DNA of 64,000 nucleotides from Mycocentrospora acerina (taxonomy: Eukaryota > Ascomycota > Dothideomycetes > Pleosporales): the NCBI GenBank assembly GCA_022701365.1, contig JAKUHH010000250.1, forward strand, positions 434,001 to 498,000, in the 5' to 3' direction. Below are positions 11,101 to 22,025 of the stretch, piece by piece; within the stretch, counting starts at the first letter, position 1; each line of letters opens with the position of its first letter. The position numbers and the translations under genes are program-made. Below the pieces are notes generated by a model. The model had not been told where the DNA came from. It saw only the letters and a list, made by a program, of their open reading frames with translations, and made no database searches.

Positions 11101-13233
11101 ATCTGGAGAGCGATGCGTGGAGAACTAAATCTCTTGCAGTACACTGTAGAAAACGTAGCTTTTCATTTACTCCATAGGCGGATTCCCCACTACCAGTACT
11201 CCGACTTGACAGCATGGTATACGAGTTCGAAACCAAGAGACTTAGAGAAAGTTCTCAAATACTTTCTCACACGTGTTCAGATCAATCTTGACATACTGGA
11301 AGTCAACGACGTTGTCCCGCGTACTAGTGAACAGGCCCGCCTTCTTGGCGTAGACTTCTTTTCTGTCATCTCGAGAGGCTCGCAGTATAAGGTGGAGTCT
11401 ACAATGTTTCGCATTGCAAAGCCCGAAAACTTCATTCTCGTCTCTCCGAGCCGGAAGCAGGTCGGCCAGCAAAACGCTTTGGAATGTCTACCCCTCGTCC
11501 TGGAGCCGCAGAGTGCTTTCTATACTAGTCCTGTGCTGGTCTTGGACTTTCAATCTCTGTACCCAAGTGTTATGATCGCGTACAACTATTGCTACTCGAC
11601 ATGTCTTGGTCGCATTGTGAGTTGGCGTGGCACGAACAAGATGGGTTTCATGGACTTCAAGCGTGAACCCCAGTTGCTGGAGCTTGTTAAAGACCACGTT
11701 AACATCGCGCCAAACGGTATGATGTATGTCAAACCTACTATGCGTAAATCTCTTCTAGCCAAAATGCTGGGCGAGCTTCTTGGAACTCGCATCATGGTCA
11801 AGTCTGGCATGAAGGAAGACAAAGACGACCGAACTCTTCAACAACTTCTCAACAATCGACAACTTGCCCTCAAACTGCTAGCGAATGTTACCTATGGCTA
11901 CACCTCCGCTTCTTTTTCCGGTCGAATGCCTTGTTCTGAGATCGCAGATTCAATCGTTCAGAGTGGACGCGAGACGCTTGAGAAAGCTATAGCCCTTATT
12001 CATGCCACTGAGAAATGGGGTGGAGAAGTGGTCTACGGAGACACAGACAGCGTGTTTGTGCACCTCAAAGGCCGTACACGCGATGAGGCATTCACCATTG
12101 GCGAAGAAATCGCTGCAGCTGTCACTGCAGCCAACCCACGACCCATAAAACTCAAGTTTGAAAAGGTCTACCACCCATGTGTGTTGCTCGCCAAGAAACG
12201 ATACGTCGGGTTCAAGTACGAATACAGAGACCAGAAAGAACCTGACTTCGATGCAAAGGGCATCGAAACGGTACGGAGAGATGGCACACCAGCAGAACAG
12301 AAGATTGAGGAAAAGGCATTGAAGATTCTGTTTCGCACTGCCGATCTTTCTCAAGTAAAAAGCTATTTCCAAGAACAATGCGCAAAGATCATGCAAGGTC
12401 GCATTTCCATACAAGATTTCCTCTTCGCTAAGGAAATCAGACTTGGTAACTACTCTTCCAACGGTCCACCGCCACCAGGTGCTTTAATCGCCACAAAACG
12501 CATGCTCGCAGATCCTCGCACAGAGCCTCAATACGGTGAACGCGTCCCCTACGTTGTCATAACAGGAGCTCCTGGTGCACGACTCATAGACCGCTGCATA
12601 GCGCCTGAGACACTTCTTCAGAACGAGCATCTGGAACTCGATGCCGAATACTACATCTCTAAGAACCTTATTCCGCCACTCGAACGTATCTTCAACCTCG
12701 TCGGCGCAAACGTCCGAACATGGTACGATGAGATGCCAAAAGTAGTCCGCATGCGCAATATCTCCGTCCCGCTTGCCCTGAAACTGGGTGGAAGCAGCAA
12801 CAAAAACACAAACTCGAATACACTCATCGGAAGTAAGACAATGGAAAGCTACATGGACCGCTCTGCATGCCTCGCCTGCCGAGCTAAACTTCCTCCTCCA
12901 CCAGTTCTCACAAACCCTTTCCAAAATGCCAATATTGCCCCACCCATACACCTCCCCCTTTGCGCTCCCTGTCTCCGACGTCCCGCACGATCTCTCCTAA
13001 CTCTCAAATCCCGGATCCGGGACAATGAGATCCGGGTTAAGAATATTGACATGGTTTGTCGGTCGTGTGCGGGATTGGCGTGGGGTGAGGAAATTAAGTG
13101 TGACAGCAGAGACTGCCCGGTTTTCTATACGAGGATTAGAGAAGGGGCGAGGTTGGGTGGGACGAGGAGGGAAGTGGGAAAGGTGGTGGAGGAGATGGAA
13201 GGAAAAGTAGAAAGAGAGGACATTGCATGGTAG
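8138..13233 (+). CDS. rev3: DNA polymerase zeta catalytic subunit REV3
   Basis: B-family polymerase for translesion synthesis in the nucleus. Exons 8138..8372 and 8420..13233 join with a 47-nt intron and give 1682 residues, close to the usual size in filamentous fungi. The N-terminal polymerase-B domain begins MNTFRFRLNCIDHYQ. A long, poorly conserved central region follows, rich in acidic and Ser/Thr residues. Polymerase motif A is LDFQSLYPSVMIAYNY (about residue 1120), motif B includes KLLANVTYGYTSASFSGRM, and motif C is VYGDTDSVF (about residue 1283), with both catalytic aspartates of DTD present; KKRYVGFKYE follows. The C-terminus has CysA (CLACRAK...CAPC, about 1560) and CysB (CRSC...CDSRDC, about 1624), the latter being the likely 4Fe-4S site that binds the accessory subunits. 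No stop or frameshift is seen. Confidence 0.95.
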
Positions 13234-14160
13234 GAAAATGGGTAGAAATGGAAATTAGCACCGCTGACTTTGGATAAGAGAGCCCTTCGGCTCGAGAGAG
13301 TGATCGAATATAACTCTTCGTGAATTATGATAGCCCTAATAAGCTTATAGAATTTTCCACATATTCACGCTATCCAACCTAAATTGATCATTATGCAAGA
13401 ACCTAGTTAAATAAGCTAGTTCCTGCTCTCCGTCAAAAATCATCGCTATGATTTACAGATCCAGTCCCACACGCTCTCAATTTCAATGCACGATTTACCT
13501 TGTTACCTCAGATCTTCAGAAATTCTGTACCGCCCCCCTCAACAATTTCACTCCCCTATTCACACCATTTTCAGCGGGTAGCAAAAGAAATGACGTCTGC
13601 AAAATCGAAGAGATACAAAGTGGTGAGTGCTTGATATTGGACATTCACCAAACTATCAGCCTGCCGATCCGTTACACAGATGGGGTGAAGTAGATGGCAA
13701 GGCGTTTTTCTTCTGGCTTTCTTTCACCATTATCCTTATATATAGTGTATTAGATGTCTATAATCCTAAATATTGATGGTAAAAGGATGCTTCTTCTCAC
13801 TTTTCAAGGCTTGGACTTGACGTAAGTGTTAGGACACGGCTCTATCCCACTGTGCCATGCACGCCAAAAAGGTACTATGATCTGTCATCTGATAGATCAC
13901 GAGATGGAACTGTACATATCCTTTGTGTAAAAGCTAGCCAGGCTCTGCTACATGTTAAGGTGACAAATCCAAACAGCAATTATGTAATTATTAATTTTGA
14001 TTTTTCTAGTCTATGTCTTAGGATACAGTCAAATAATTCATATGCAAGGCCAGCCAAAATCACTTAAAATGCACACAAAAAGGATAACGTAGTAGATCAC
14101 GGCCTTAACAAATCTATCGATATCAGCGGCATAAACGCTAAGATCGGCTCCCGATTAGTG

Positions 14161-14395
14161 TATTTGTTCGTTTAAATACTCGCGCCTTGCAATTAGGACT
14201 AGATGGAACCACAACAGCGTATTTAATATCGCTGCAAGTGATAGGCATAGTACTTCAAAACATTCAAGAATATGCAAATCAATACGGCAAGCAGCAAGAC
14301 ATTGCCATATACACAGACAGCCAGACAGCCATTTATTCTATGGCCAAGGCGGAAAAGTGACCAGGAATGTAGGCCGTTGGAGAGATCACGAGACG
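14161..14395 (+). mobile_element. Decayed LINE (Tad-like) RNase H fragment
   Basis: One plus-strand frame reads GLDGTTTAY, then EYANQYGKQQDIAIYTDSQ and TAIYSMAKAEK, followed by a stop and GEITRR. This matches the RNase H domain that ends the ORF2 of fungal LINE elements: the I-Y-T-D-S/N-Q-x-A-I-x-S-M-A-K block is characteristic and carries a catalytic aspartate. Stops interrupt the frame at about 14358 and 14370 (TGA and TAG), and the expected catalytic glutamate block is not recognisable. The element is therefore a dead remnant. No reverse transcriptase domain or poly-A tail could be recognised nearby. Confidence 0.6.
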
Positions 14396-16270
14396 AAAGA
14401 GTTGCTAAACGAAGAGAGAACAATCGTAGGCATCTACCAGCCGACGCACCACTAAGACTGAATCCCATGAGACCAGTACTCAAGAGATGGCTCACAGTGT
14501 GTACTATTTCAGAATGCTCTATTACTAATCGTTCCATTCAAACAAGTTGCAAAAGTTATAAAGTCCTTGAGTTACTCCTAATCCTTTCATAAATAAAAAT
14601 TCTCTACAACATCATCACGACATGTTGTTGCTCCAGCATATTAACGCCATACTCAAAGGTCAACGTGTTTACACTACTATCCAATATATTGTTGATCAAC
14701 TGTACATCAATTTAACAGCTGAATACTTTGCTTTTTCTTCGGATGCCTAGAAAACGGTTGAGACACAAATGGTCCTTACGGCAAAATGCAGCTTTTGGTT
14801 CAGCCAGAACGCCGGAAAGCTTCATAATCTCACATCTTTTTCATCTGGATAGTAAAACTTCGCAAAATCTTTAGCAGAGCCTTATCAATGTCCTCTAGGT
14901 AGTCGGCAAAAATGATCTGGGTTTGTTAATAGGCTGCTCGTCTGGAGGTAAGGCCATGATCGGCTACCTTTTCAAGAAAATCCGTCATTCAGTAATTTGT
15001 TGATAATCATCGATGGCCAAGCTTTAGGTTTATCAACTCTTTATTTCATGCGATGTGCACTATTTTAACAACCTGGATTAGCTTTAGTACCATGTCGTCA
15101 TTTGACTCTCTACGTCTGTGCAGATGCTTGAAAGGACAGTAATATTCTCACTGCTACATGGCAAAGAATTGCGCTACTTGCATAACTAAAGTACATTGGC
15201 TCCATTCTTTGTGAATTGTATGCCATTTTGTAAGTGAATCAGGGTCGTACTTCAAAGTCAATAGCACACGTACGGGGCCAATGGCAGAAGTCATAATTTA
15301 GAAGTTGATTTTCTTGATGTGACACAATCATCTGAGACGCAAAGTGGAGGAATTAAAATCCATTAAATTCTTTGAAACCCCATTGAAAAGAGGGGAAAAA
15401 TTTAACAAGGTAGTCAGGTAGCTCAGAGCAGTTTCGCCAACAGCTGACGATCTGAGTCAGCAACAAACGTCTTCGTTCTTAGTAATGTTTCATGAGCAAG
15501 CAATAAAAATAGTGAGTTAACTCTAGGCCGTAGCCTCTTCTCCGCACATATTTAGCGCAGATGCTTCCTCGTTTGGATTTGAAAATAGGCTCAAAACTAT
15601 CTCTAGATCAGTGATGAGGATTTCAGACGGGGACCGTTCACAAAAGACAACAAAATGTTTCTCTAAAAAGCTGAAAGAATAAAAGAAGGTCTAGGCCGAA
15701 GAAGATTTTATACGGATTACAACCCTCTTGAATAAGATGTTAACTGTGTGCATATGCCCACAGTATCTAGATTAGTGTCACGTTAGAACACACTGTTTCG
15801 TGATGAAGATCGGCCTGAATAATATGCTTAGACTCAATCACACTAGTCAGATAACAAACATTTCGACCACAACGGCAAAAGTATGCAGTGCAATATATTT
15901 TCTTTCTATAAAATCTTACATTGTTCACTCTTCATATTCACCTCTTGCTTGAAAAGTGAATGCACACACTACACAGAGTCCGCCTGCAAAATCCAAGACT
16001 CAATAACGTCGCGTACGAGTATATTAGTATACTAGCTTCATTAGCGGAGGTCAATTCATTTTGCTACAAAAGTAACTTTTTCGTTTTAATATCTATCTCG
16101 GAGTGTTTATCAACCAACTGGCATCATAGCTAGAGATTAATTAGATTTCGGGTGTAACAGTTCCCTATGTTAGTACCAAACTACTCCACTTCCAACACCT
16201 CTCTTACCTTGTCCATCATCACGATTCCTCTTCCCCCACCTGCAGCAATTAGCAAAAATGATTCGAAAGC

Positions 16271-16275
16271 AAAAA
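16271..16275 (-). terminator. Pol III T-tract of the 5S gene
   Basis: Five thymines on the minus strand overlap the end of the 5S gene at its conserved GTATGT terminus, the standard RNA polymerase III stop signal. Confidence 0.7.
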
Positions 16276-16393
16276 CATACAACAGCGGGGATTCGCCAGT
16301 GGTCACCCACCTGACTACTAGTCCGCCGGTACGTTGCTTAAATAGGGCTGAGCGAACGGGAAGCCTTGTTTTCAACGTCCTATGGTCGTATGT
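16275..16393 (-). rRNA. 5S ribosomal RNA, intact copy 1
   Basis: On the minus strand the 119-nt sequence starts ACATACGACCATAGGACG and ends with the pairing strand CGCTGTTGTATGT, forming the terminal helix of fungal 5S rRNA. The conserved core GTGGGTGACCACTGGCGAAT is present. The copy is identical over its full length to the one at 63342-63460. Dispersed single 5S genes are normal in filamentous ascomycetes. It sits intact within an AT-rich decayed island. Confidence 0.93.
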
Positions 16394-17269
16394 ATCAATT
16401 CCCATCGTTGCAAATTTTATGACTGTGAAAACCATGTATGAAGAAGATTGTTTTTGAAAGCAAGTGAACGAGTGACATTGAAACTGCACTGTTTATGCAC
16501 TGGAGAATTTCAAGGGACAATGTGCTATTCAACAAAGTAAGCACTCTCGATATAATTTCCTTTCTTCGGATACTCTAGACGCAAATCTATGGTTTAAAAC
16601 TCCGAAACTATATTCATCGCAGATCCTCTCTCTTTCCTGTGAAGAATCAACTCAAGGCTCATTCAATGACAAGATTAAATGCTGTTCTTTTCATTTTTAA
16701 ATTAATTTACAGGTTCGTCTGTTCATTACTGAGCTAAAGAGTGAATTTCTGACCTGTACATTTCGAGTGAGCCTCTCAGTGTCCGGCCAGGATACATCAA
16801 TGGATGAAGTAGAGCATGCCTCTTGTGCAAGATGTGCTTTAAGCATTATTAGCTTGAGTAAGGACGTATCTGAGCAGATTCTGTCTTAGAATTTGTCGAA
16901 TGATAGATATAAATAGACACGCTGGAATTATTTCATAAATATCCAGGATTCACAGTGATCAACAGATATAAGTAAATCTCCTGTGGATATTCACACTATC
17001 AATCACGTGATATTTTCACGTGGATTCTTGTCTTCACATTCACCAATCACGACGATAGTTCTCGATTTGATGGCAGGAACGACGAGAATTCGTTCCTCTG
17101 TGAACGATACATAGTGCAATTTTTGAGGTTTTATGGTTTCAAATCTTCAAAGCGGAATCCCACCAAGGTTTGCTGTTGTTGGCTTGAATTCAATCATTAA
17201 TTTGTTTTGTTGAGAAATTCTCGGTATGGTTTTCAAGACTGCACGACGAGATAGATATGACACAGCAAA

Positions 17270-17587
17270 TTACACGATTTCTCGTGCAGAAACTTTAACA
17301 CCATCCCCAAAATCCACAAGCTTAAAACATTGCAGTCAGCAGCTTACCAGATCAACCAGTATGCGAAGGGTGTAGGATATACGTACAACTCCGGACAAAG
17401 AAAGCGAAATCTACAAAACGATGGTTAGCAACTTCATCATCTAGTTAATCAAACAATGTCTGGTAGATTAGCTTACAGTCAAGTCTCCAGGGAATTGTCT
17501 AGCAGCAAGGGCATCGTCGACTACAGCCACAGGGAGCGCCATGGTCAACGAAGACGCAAGAAGAGAAAGTGGTACGAGGAAATTCAT
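17270..17587 (-). CDS. Small secreted protein, 61 residues, three exons
   Basis: I do not recognise the family. The proposed model is complement(17270..17320, 17387..17410, 17477..17587), with two 66-nt introns. Exon 1 encodes MNFLVPLSLLASSLTMALPV, a clear signal peptide, followed by AVVDDALAARQFPGDLT. Intron 1 has a GTAAGC donor, a TTGCTAACC branch site and a TAG acceptor. Intron 2 has GTACGT, a TGCTGACTG branch site and an AAG acceptor. The mature protein would be about 42 residues, without cysteine, ending VDFGDGVKVSAREIV. A TATATAAAG box lies about 95 bp upstream of the ATG with a pyrimidine-rich leader, so it looks like a live promoter. Its place in a gene-poor, AT-rich island is typical of effector candidates. 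An alternative donor at 17347 would give a different 59-residue protein. Exon 1 is the firmest part. Confidence 0.55.
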
Positions 17588-17680
17588 GTTTAAGCGTCGA
17601 TAGGGTGAACGAAAGATATGTTGTAAAGTATTGTGGACGAAGGATGAGTATGTGATGCTTGACAGTAAAAGGATTGTGAC

Positions 17681-17690
17681 ACTTTATATA
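17681..17690 (-). promoter_or_regulatory. TATA box of the small secreted protein gene
   Basis: The minus strand reads TATATAAAGT about 95 bp upstream of the start codon at 17587, followed by a C/T-rich stretch, the usual arrangement in strongly expressed fungal genes. Confidence 0.55.
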
Positions 17691-19361
17691 GATGCTCGGA
17701 GACTAAACAAGATCTAGGATCTGCTCTATCCGGATCTACACCGAACAAATGGCTGACGACTAGTGCAAAACTAAGGGACACAGCTGTGGTTTGGAGATCT
17801 GCGGTGCCGTAATTATCATTAAGAAGGCCAACTTCGGTCTCATTTCTGACTAGCTGTGATCGAAAAGAGTGCCGCACGGTGCCGGGCGGTACGGTGCGTT
17901 GCGGTATCAATCTCCATAAATGCTTAGCATAGTCGATGATCAAATAACGTGAAAGCTGCCTTGACTGGTCTGTGCCTTCAAGATACGCATTTTCATAGAT
18001 TAGTCGTTTCGGCTTTTGGGTTATGAGAGGACTAGATATAGCCTCCTGATTTCCTTGCATCACAAGCAATCGGTACAGCACGTGTGCCGGGAAACATAGT
18101 GGCCTCTCGATTACACAATGTGTTTAGTTAAAGCAGTGCTTTCGAACAATTGATTTCTCTCTCTTAGCGTCATTACCCTAATGGCAAAAGCAAATCAAAC
18201 TGCTCTCTGTTAGAAAAAAGTTGGTAACTCTTCCGGTCACAACTTATATTTCGGTCTTACTACAATGTTTTAGGGTACTGCTGTAATAGACCAGAACACT
18301 GACTCAACTAGAACATCAATCACTTGCTTATCCATTACCTAAACGGTTCTAGTCAGTGATGAAGACAACCTTCTACAACCTTAAAATTGCTTTTTACACA
18401 TGTAGATTAGTGATCGTCACTGCAGTATGCATGAGTGATCTGTCCGATCCAATCTATGATATAGATGGCGGACCAGTTATAATGAGTATCTAAGATGGAT
18501 GGATCATCCCATTGAGTGAAGATCATAAGACTTTGTGCAAGTCAACAGCAGAAAGAGTAAAGAGTCCCCAGTTATCCTTGAAAATACCGGCTGGTGATTT
18601 AAATAGTAGTTCGAATTCCAATGAAACTTGTGTATCTATACATGCCAATTGTTGGGCGCATATGTTATAATCCGTCGAGATACTCAATCGACTTTACTTG
18701 TGCCCATGATCGGTTGCGTAAGCTCACTTGTTTTAATCAAGAATGGAGATCAATGATCCCTGAGAAATGGGAAGAAAGGAGGGGCCTATATGCACTAGAA
18801 TCTGAGCTGAATGCTATGAGTTGGTGCTTGGACTGCGGTCAAGAGAACGAGCACCGAACTCCTGAATGATTGTTTCACAGCTCAAGGCCAATAGTCATGT
18901 ACATGTCAGCATACATGAACGAAACAATACGCAAGTATCATAGAAGATTGTTCAGTCGGGGTTGGCCGTCAAATCTGTATTCTTAATTGCACCACACAAA
19001 CGCTAGCACAGTATACTACACTATCAACGTACATCCGTCTTCCTCGAGAAAGACACTCCGACTCATCACGATGGTCTGACCATCAAGGGGTATTGTAAAA
19101 TTGTGTTCAGAAAAGACATTAAATCTAAACACAATCCAAAGGCAGCGAATCGGGATGCCAACGGTATGGTGGGAATGAAAATAAAAAGGAGGGGAAGTTC
19201 AGTGAGTCTGTAATACTCGCTGATTGTAGGTAATGTACAAAACAACTTTTCAAAGAGATTGCAACAAAATTCAAATAAAGAAATGCATGTAAGCGGGTAT
19301 CGCTGAGATGGTGGGAAAAAAAGGGAAAAGCATCCGATGAATGCTATGCGGAGTGATTCCT
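17691..19361. other. AT-rich decayed island, right part
   Basis: No supported gene. An 82-codon open frame at 18621-18869 (plus) starts with ATG but has no clear signal peptide or known motif. The end near 19.1-19.36 kb is probably the 3' untranslated region of the EGF-like gene. Confidence 0.5.
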
Positions 19362-22025
19362 CTAGCTGGCAATGACAGTTACAGATGGTGATGAAAGTGA
19401 CTGAGAAGAAGAAGATGGCAGTCTTGACGTAGTCGGAGTGTTGCGGATTGTGGTTCCATTGGTGAACTCGATGGTGAGACTGGCGAGATCCATTTTGAAA
19501 AGACCAACGTTAACAATGGTTCCCTTTGAATTGCCACTTCGGTCGTTTGTGAGAAAGCTTTGAATTGCTTCTTGAGCGTTGGCGGCAGCATTCAGCTCTC
19601 CCGACTCCTGTAACGCTAGGAGAACACCAACACGAGCGTAGTCGAGAGACGTCACATTGCTAGATATAGGTTGTGTCGTTGCACTGGGCTGTGCAGTCTG
19701 CCGTCTTGCGATCGGTAATTTCCTTGGCAAATCCGAATGCTTATGCGGATTTGGTGTCCTTGTGGATATTGGCAATGTGTATATGCTGTCTGGGAGATTG
19801 TTCTGTGGTGCTGAGCGAGAGGCTAGACCATTGAAAGTGATGAGTGCATTTTCAGACGCACAACTGAGGCTCATACTTGAGAAAAGCGAGAGTATACGAG
19901 TTGAGTTTAGGGGAACATTGAAATTGTTTACTGCACTCTCGAAAAGACGAGGAATTGCAGAGCCCAAAGTAGCATTGTCTGCTGTTCCTTCGATACGAGT
20001 CGTCGTACACCCCGTCTCGTCCATTTTCGCGCATGTGCTTCCCGTAAAACCATTGATGCATACACAACTACATGATCGGTCGGTGTTAAAGATTGCAACA
20101 CCATTGTTTTGGCATGAAATGACACCGCTGCATCGATCCTTTCCTGGAGGCGCTGTTGGTGCTGGTAGTATAGGTGTGTTGGTGCTCCCAGTGTTTCCTT
20201 GGCTGTTTTCTGCAGCTTTGTTCTTGCTTTCGTTGGCGTTAGGAATGACAACCAAAACTATTGGTATGATGATAGCAGCAGCAACTATGAAGAGGAGCAC
20301 TATGAGAAGTGTGACAAATGTCCACATTGGCATACCGCAGCATTTGCGACGCCTCGTAGGCTTTTCGTTGCGCACTCCAGTATTTGCAGCACCGTCTCGT
20401 GAGTTTGTGTAGAAACCTCTGAGATTGCTCGGAGTACTAGAACGGGCTGGGGTATTCGATCGTAATGGTGTATCTTGGCCTGGCGGTGGAAAAGCGGCGA
20501 GCATGTCTGACAGTCCAGATTGCCGAACATTGTTCTTCTCGGGGCCTCCGATCTCCCAAAAATCTAATCCTAAACGACTAGCTGTGCGGCCGCGATCGAG
20601 GTTGGCTGCCAATCGCGTTGCTCTCCTGATTAAATCCGGAAGACTTGTAAGGCTGCCTCGTGCTTCAGCCGTTCGTACAGCGTCAACATCAAGTGTCGCT
20701 GGTCGACGCTTTCCGATGCGGTCTGAGAAATTTTTCGAGCGAGGGTCTTGTTCAAATGGATAGAGTGGTGATTCAGGATCTTCGGGGTTAAGAGCTCTTA
20801 GTTTCATGGTTCTAAAGGCATTATCGGACCCGGATGAAGAGGTTGAAGGGCTCGTCAGTCCAGTTCCCGTACTTAGTGTAGAGCTCCGACCAGGAGAGGC
20901 CTGCTTCTGCATCATTTCTCTTAGGGGCAGATTTGCGTTGCTAGCTCCTGCAGTGAAGACCCCCTTTCCCAAAGTTTCTTGACTACGTCCCCCGGAACCA
21001 TTGTTTCTATCTCCGAGGCCGTCAGATGACTTGATGGTTAAAAGCGACGGCTTACTTCTCCTTCCCAAACTTGCTTGTCGAACGAGAGCAGGTGGCGGTT
21101 TGAAGAGGTCGAGCTCATCGCCATGGTCACTCGTAGGTGATAACGTTCCAGGATCGCTCGACATTGTCTCGTCATAATCTGATAGGGGATAGTCGTCCGG
21201 ATAGAAGTCGTTAGAATTTGACGGAAACACGTTGCTGGATGCAAATGATGCACGACGGGAAAGAGAACCACGGTATGACCTTATGGTGTTGGATCGTGTT
21301 TCCGACTCTTCTCGTATTGGCGATACATACGACATTTGAGTGTAGTATGATAAAGGTCCTCGTCGCGACGACGGCGGTGGACCCAGACTTGGGGTACGTC
21401 GAACCATAGGCTGAACGGTAGGCATGGGTGGTTGTGGTACTGGGAAGTCGGGTATGTCTCCAAGAGAGGATGTCTCTGAAGCGAAGGAAGACGTGATAAG
21501 CGGACGGGAGGACCGGCGGGAGGACGGCGAGAAAGCATCGTAGTTTTGAGAGGGGCCCCCGAAATTCATCGGGGGTGGCTGCAGAAAGTCTGGGGAGTAA
21601 GGAGGGTATTCTGGAGAGAGCTGCTGAATAGGATAGTCGTCTGATACGTATCGGATGCTCGGGCGTGGCGGTTGTAGACTGTCTGGGGAAGGAGGCGGAA
21701 TGACGGGACTAGACATCAGCAAGTCGACAGCATCGTTTGGGAGAGGCCATTGTGGTGGTGGTGAGACTAAGTTCTCATCTTCTCTATATCTTGACGAAGT
21801 CAACTGTTGCAATTGTTCGGGCTTTTCCTGAGCTAACTGTGGGGCAGGCTGGTTGGGCCTTGATGGTAGTCCGATAATCTTTGACGTGTCGGGCAATTGT
21901 GATCGCTTCTGTGCAGCCTGTAATCTTTCGCGCGCTGCTCGCACCGAACCCTTTTGTGATCCTCCATAATCTGCTCCATTCAGCGCACCATATCCCCCCG
22001 GAACTTGACTTCGGTCGTTGTTCAT
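19362..22025 (-). CDS. Single-pass membrane protein with EGF-like ectodomain
   Basis: Encodes 887 residues in one exon. The first ~560 residues are low-complexity, rich in Pro, Ser and Arg, with several polyproline runs, and probably cytosolic. A basic stop-transfer motif (RRRKCC) precedes a strongly hydrophobic helix at about residues 568-594 (MWTFVTLLIVLLFIVAAAII). An EGF-like module follows at about 630-665, with the pattern CSGVISCQNNG...CSCVCINGFTGSTC. The outer region has several N-x-S/T sites and ends in a Ser-rich tail. The start at 22025 (MNNDRSQVPGGYG) was chosen because the 59 codons upstream look non-coding. Similar proteins are common in ascomycetes but have no firm function; a cell-surface adhesive or sensing role is inference from the domain order. 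Confidence 0.75.
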   Translation of the reverse strand: MNNDRSQVPGGYGALNGADYGGSQKGSVRAARERLQAAQKRSQLPDTSKIIGLPSRPNQPAPQLAQEKPEQLQQLTSSRYREDENLVSPPPQWPLPNDAVDLLMSSPVIPPPSPDSLQPPRPSIRYVSDDYPIQQLSPEYPPYSPDFLQPPPMNFGGPSQNYDAFSPSSRRSSRPLITSSFASETSSLGDIPDFPVPQPPMPTVQPMVRRTPSLGPPPSSRRGPLSYYTQMSYVSPIREESETRSNTIRSYRGSLSRRASFASSNVFPSNSNDFYPDDYPLSDYDETMSSDPGTLSPTSDHGDELDLFKPPPALVRQASLGRRSKPSLLTIKSSDGLGDRNNGSGGRSQETLGKGVFTAGASNANLPLREMMQKQASPGRSSTLSTGTGLTSPSTSSSGSDNAFRTMKLRALNPEDPESPLYPFEQDPRSKNFSDRIGKRRPATLDVDAVRTAEARGSLTSLPDLIRRATRLAANLDRGRTASRLGLDFWEIGGPEKNNVRQSGLSDMLAAFPPPGQDTPLRSNTPARSSTPSNLRGFYTNSRDGAANTGVRNEKPTRRRKCCGMPMWTFVTLLIVLLFIVAAAIIIPIVLVVIPNANESKNKAAENSQGNTGSTNTPILPAPTAPPGKDRCSGVISCQNNGVAIFNTDRSCSCVCINGFTGSTCAKMDETGCTTTRIEGTADNATLGSAIPRLFESAVNNFNVPLNSTRILSLFSSMSLSCASENALITFNGLASRSAPQNNLPDSIYTLPISTRTPNPHKHSDLPRKLPIARRQTAQPSATTQPISSNVTSLDYARVGVLLALQESGELNAAANAQEAIQSFLTNDRSGNSKGTIVNVGLFKMDLASLTIEFTNGTTIRNTPTTSRLPSSSSQSLSSPSVTVIAS

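Larger units (their letters stand above)
13234..17269. other. AT-rich decayed island, left part
   Basis: About 4 kb of AT-rich sequence with many stops in all frames. Apart from the RNase H fragment and the 5S gene listed separately, nothing recognisable remains. The composition contrasts with the flanking genes and fits repeats mutated by RIP. Confidence 0.6.

Noticed and set aside
17590..18081. 163-codon minus-strand open frame
   Set aside because: It overlaps the promoter and TATA box of the small secreted protein gene and has no motif.
18621..18869. 82-codon open frame as a secreted protein
   Set aside because: The N-terminus lacks a convincing hydrophobic core and there is no TATA box or splice support.
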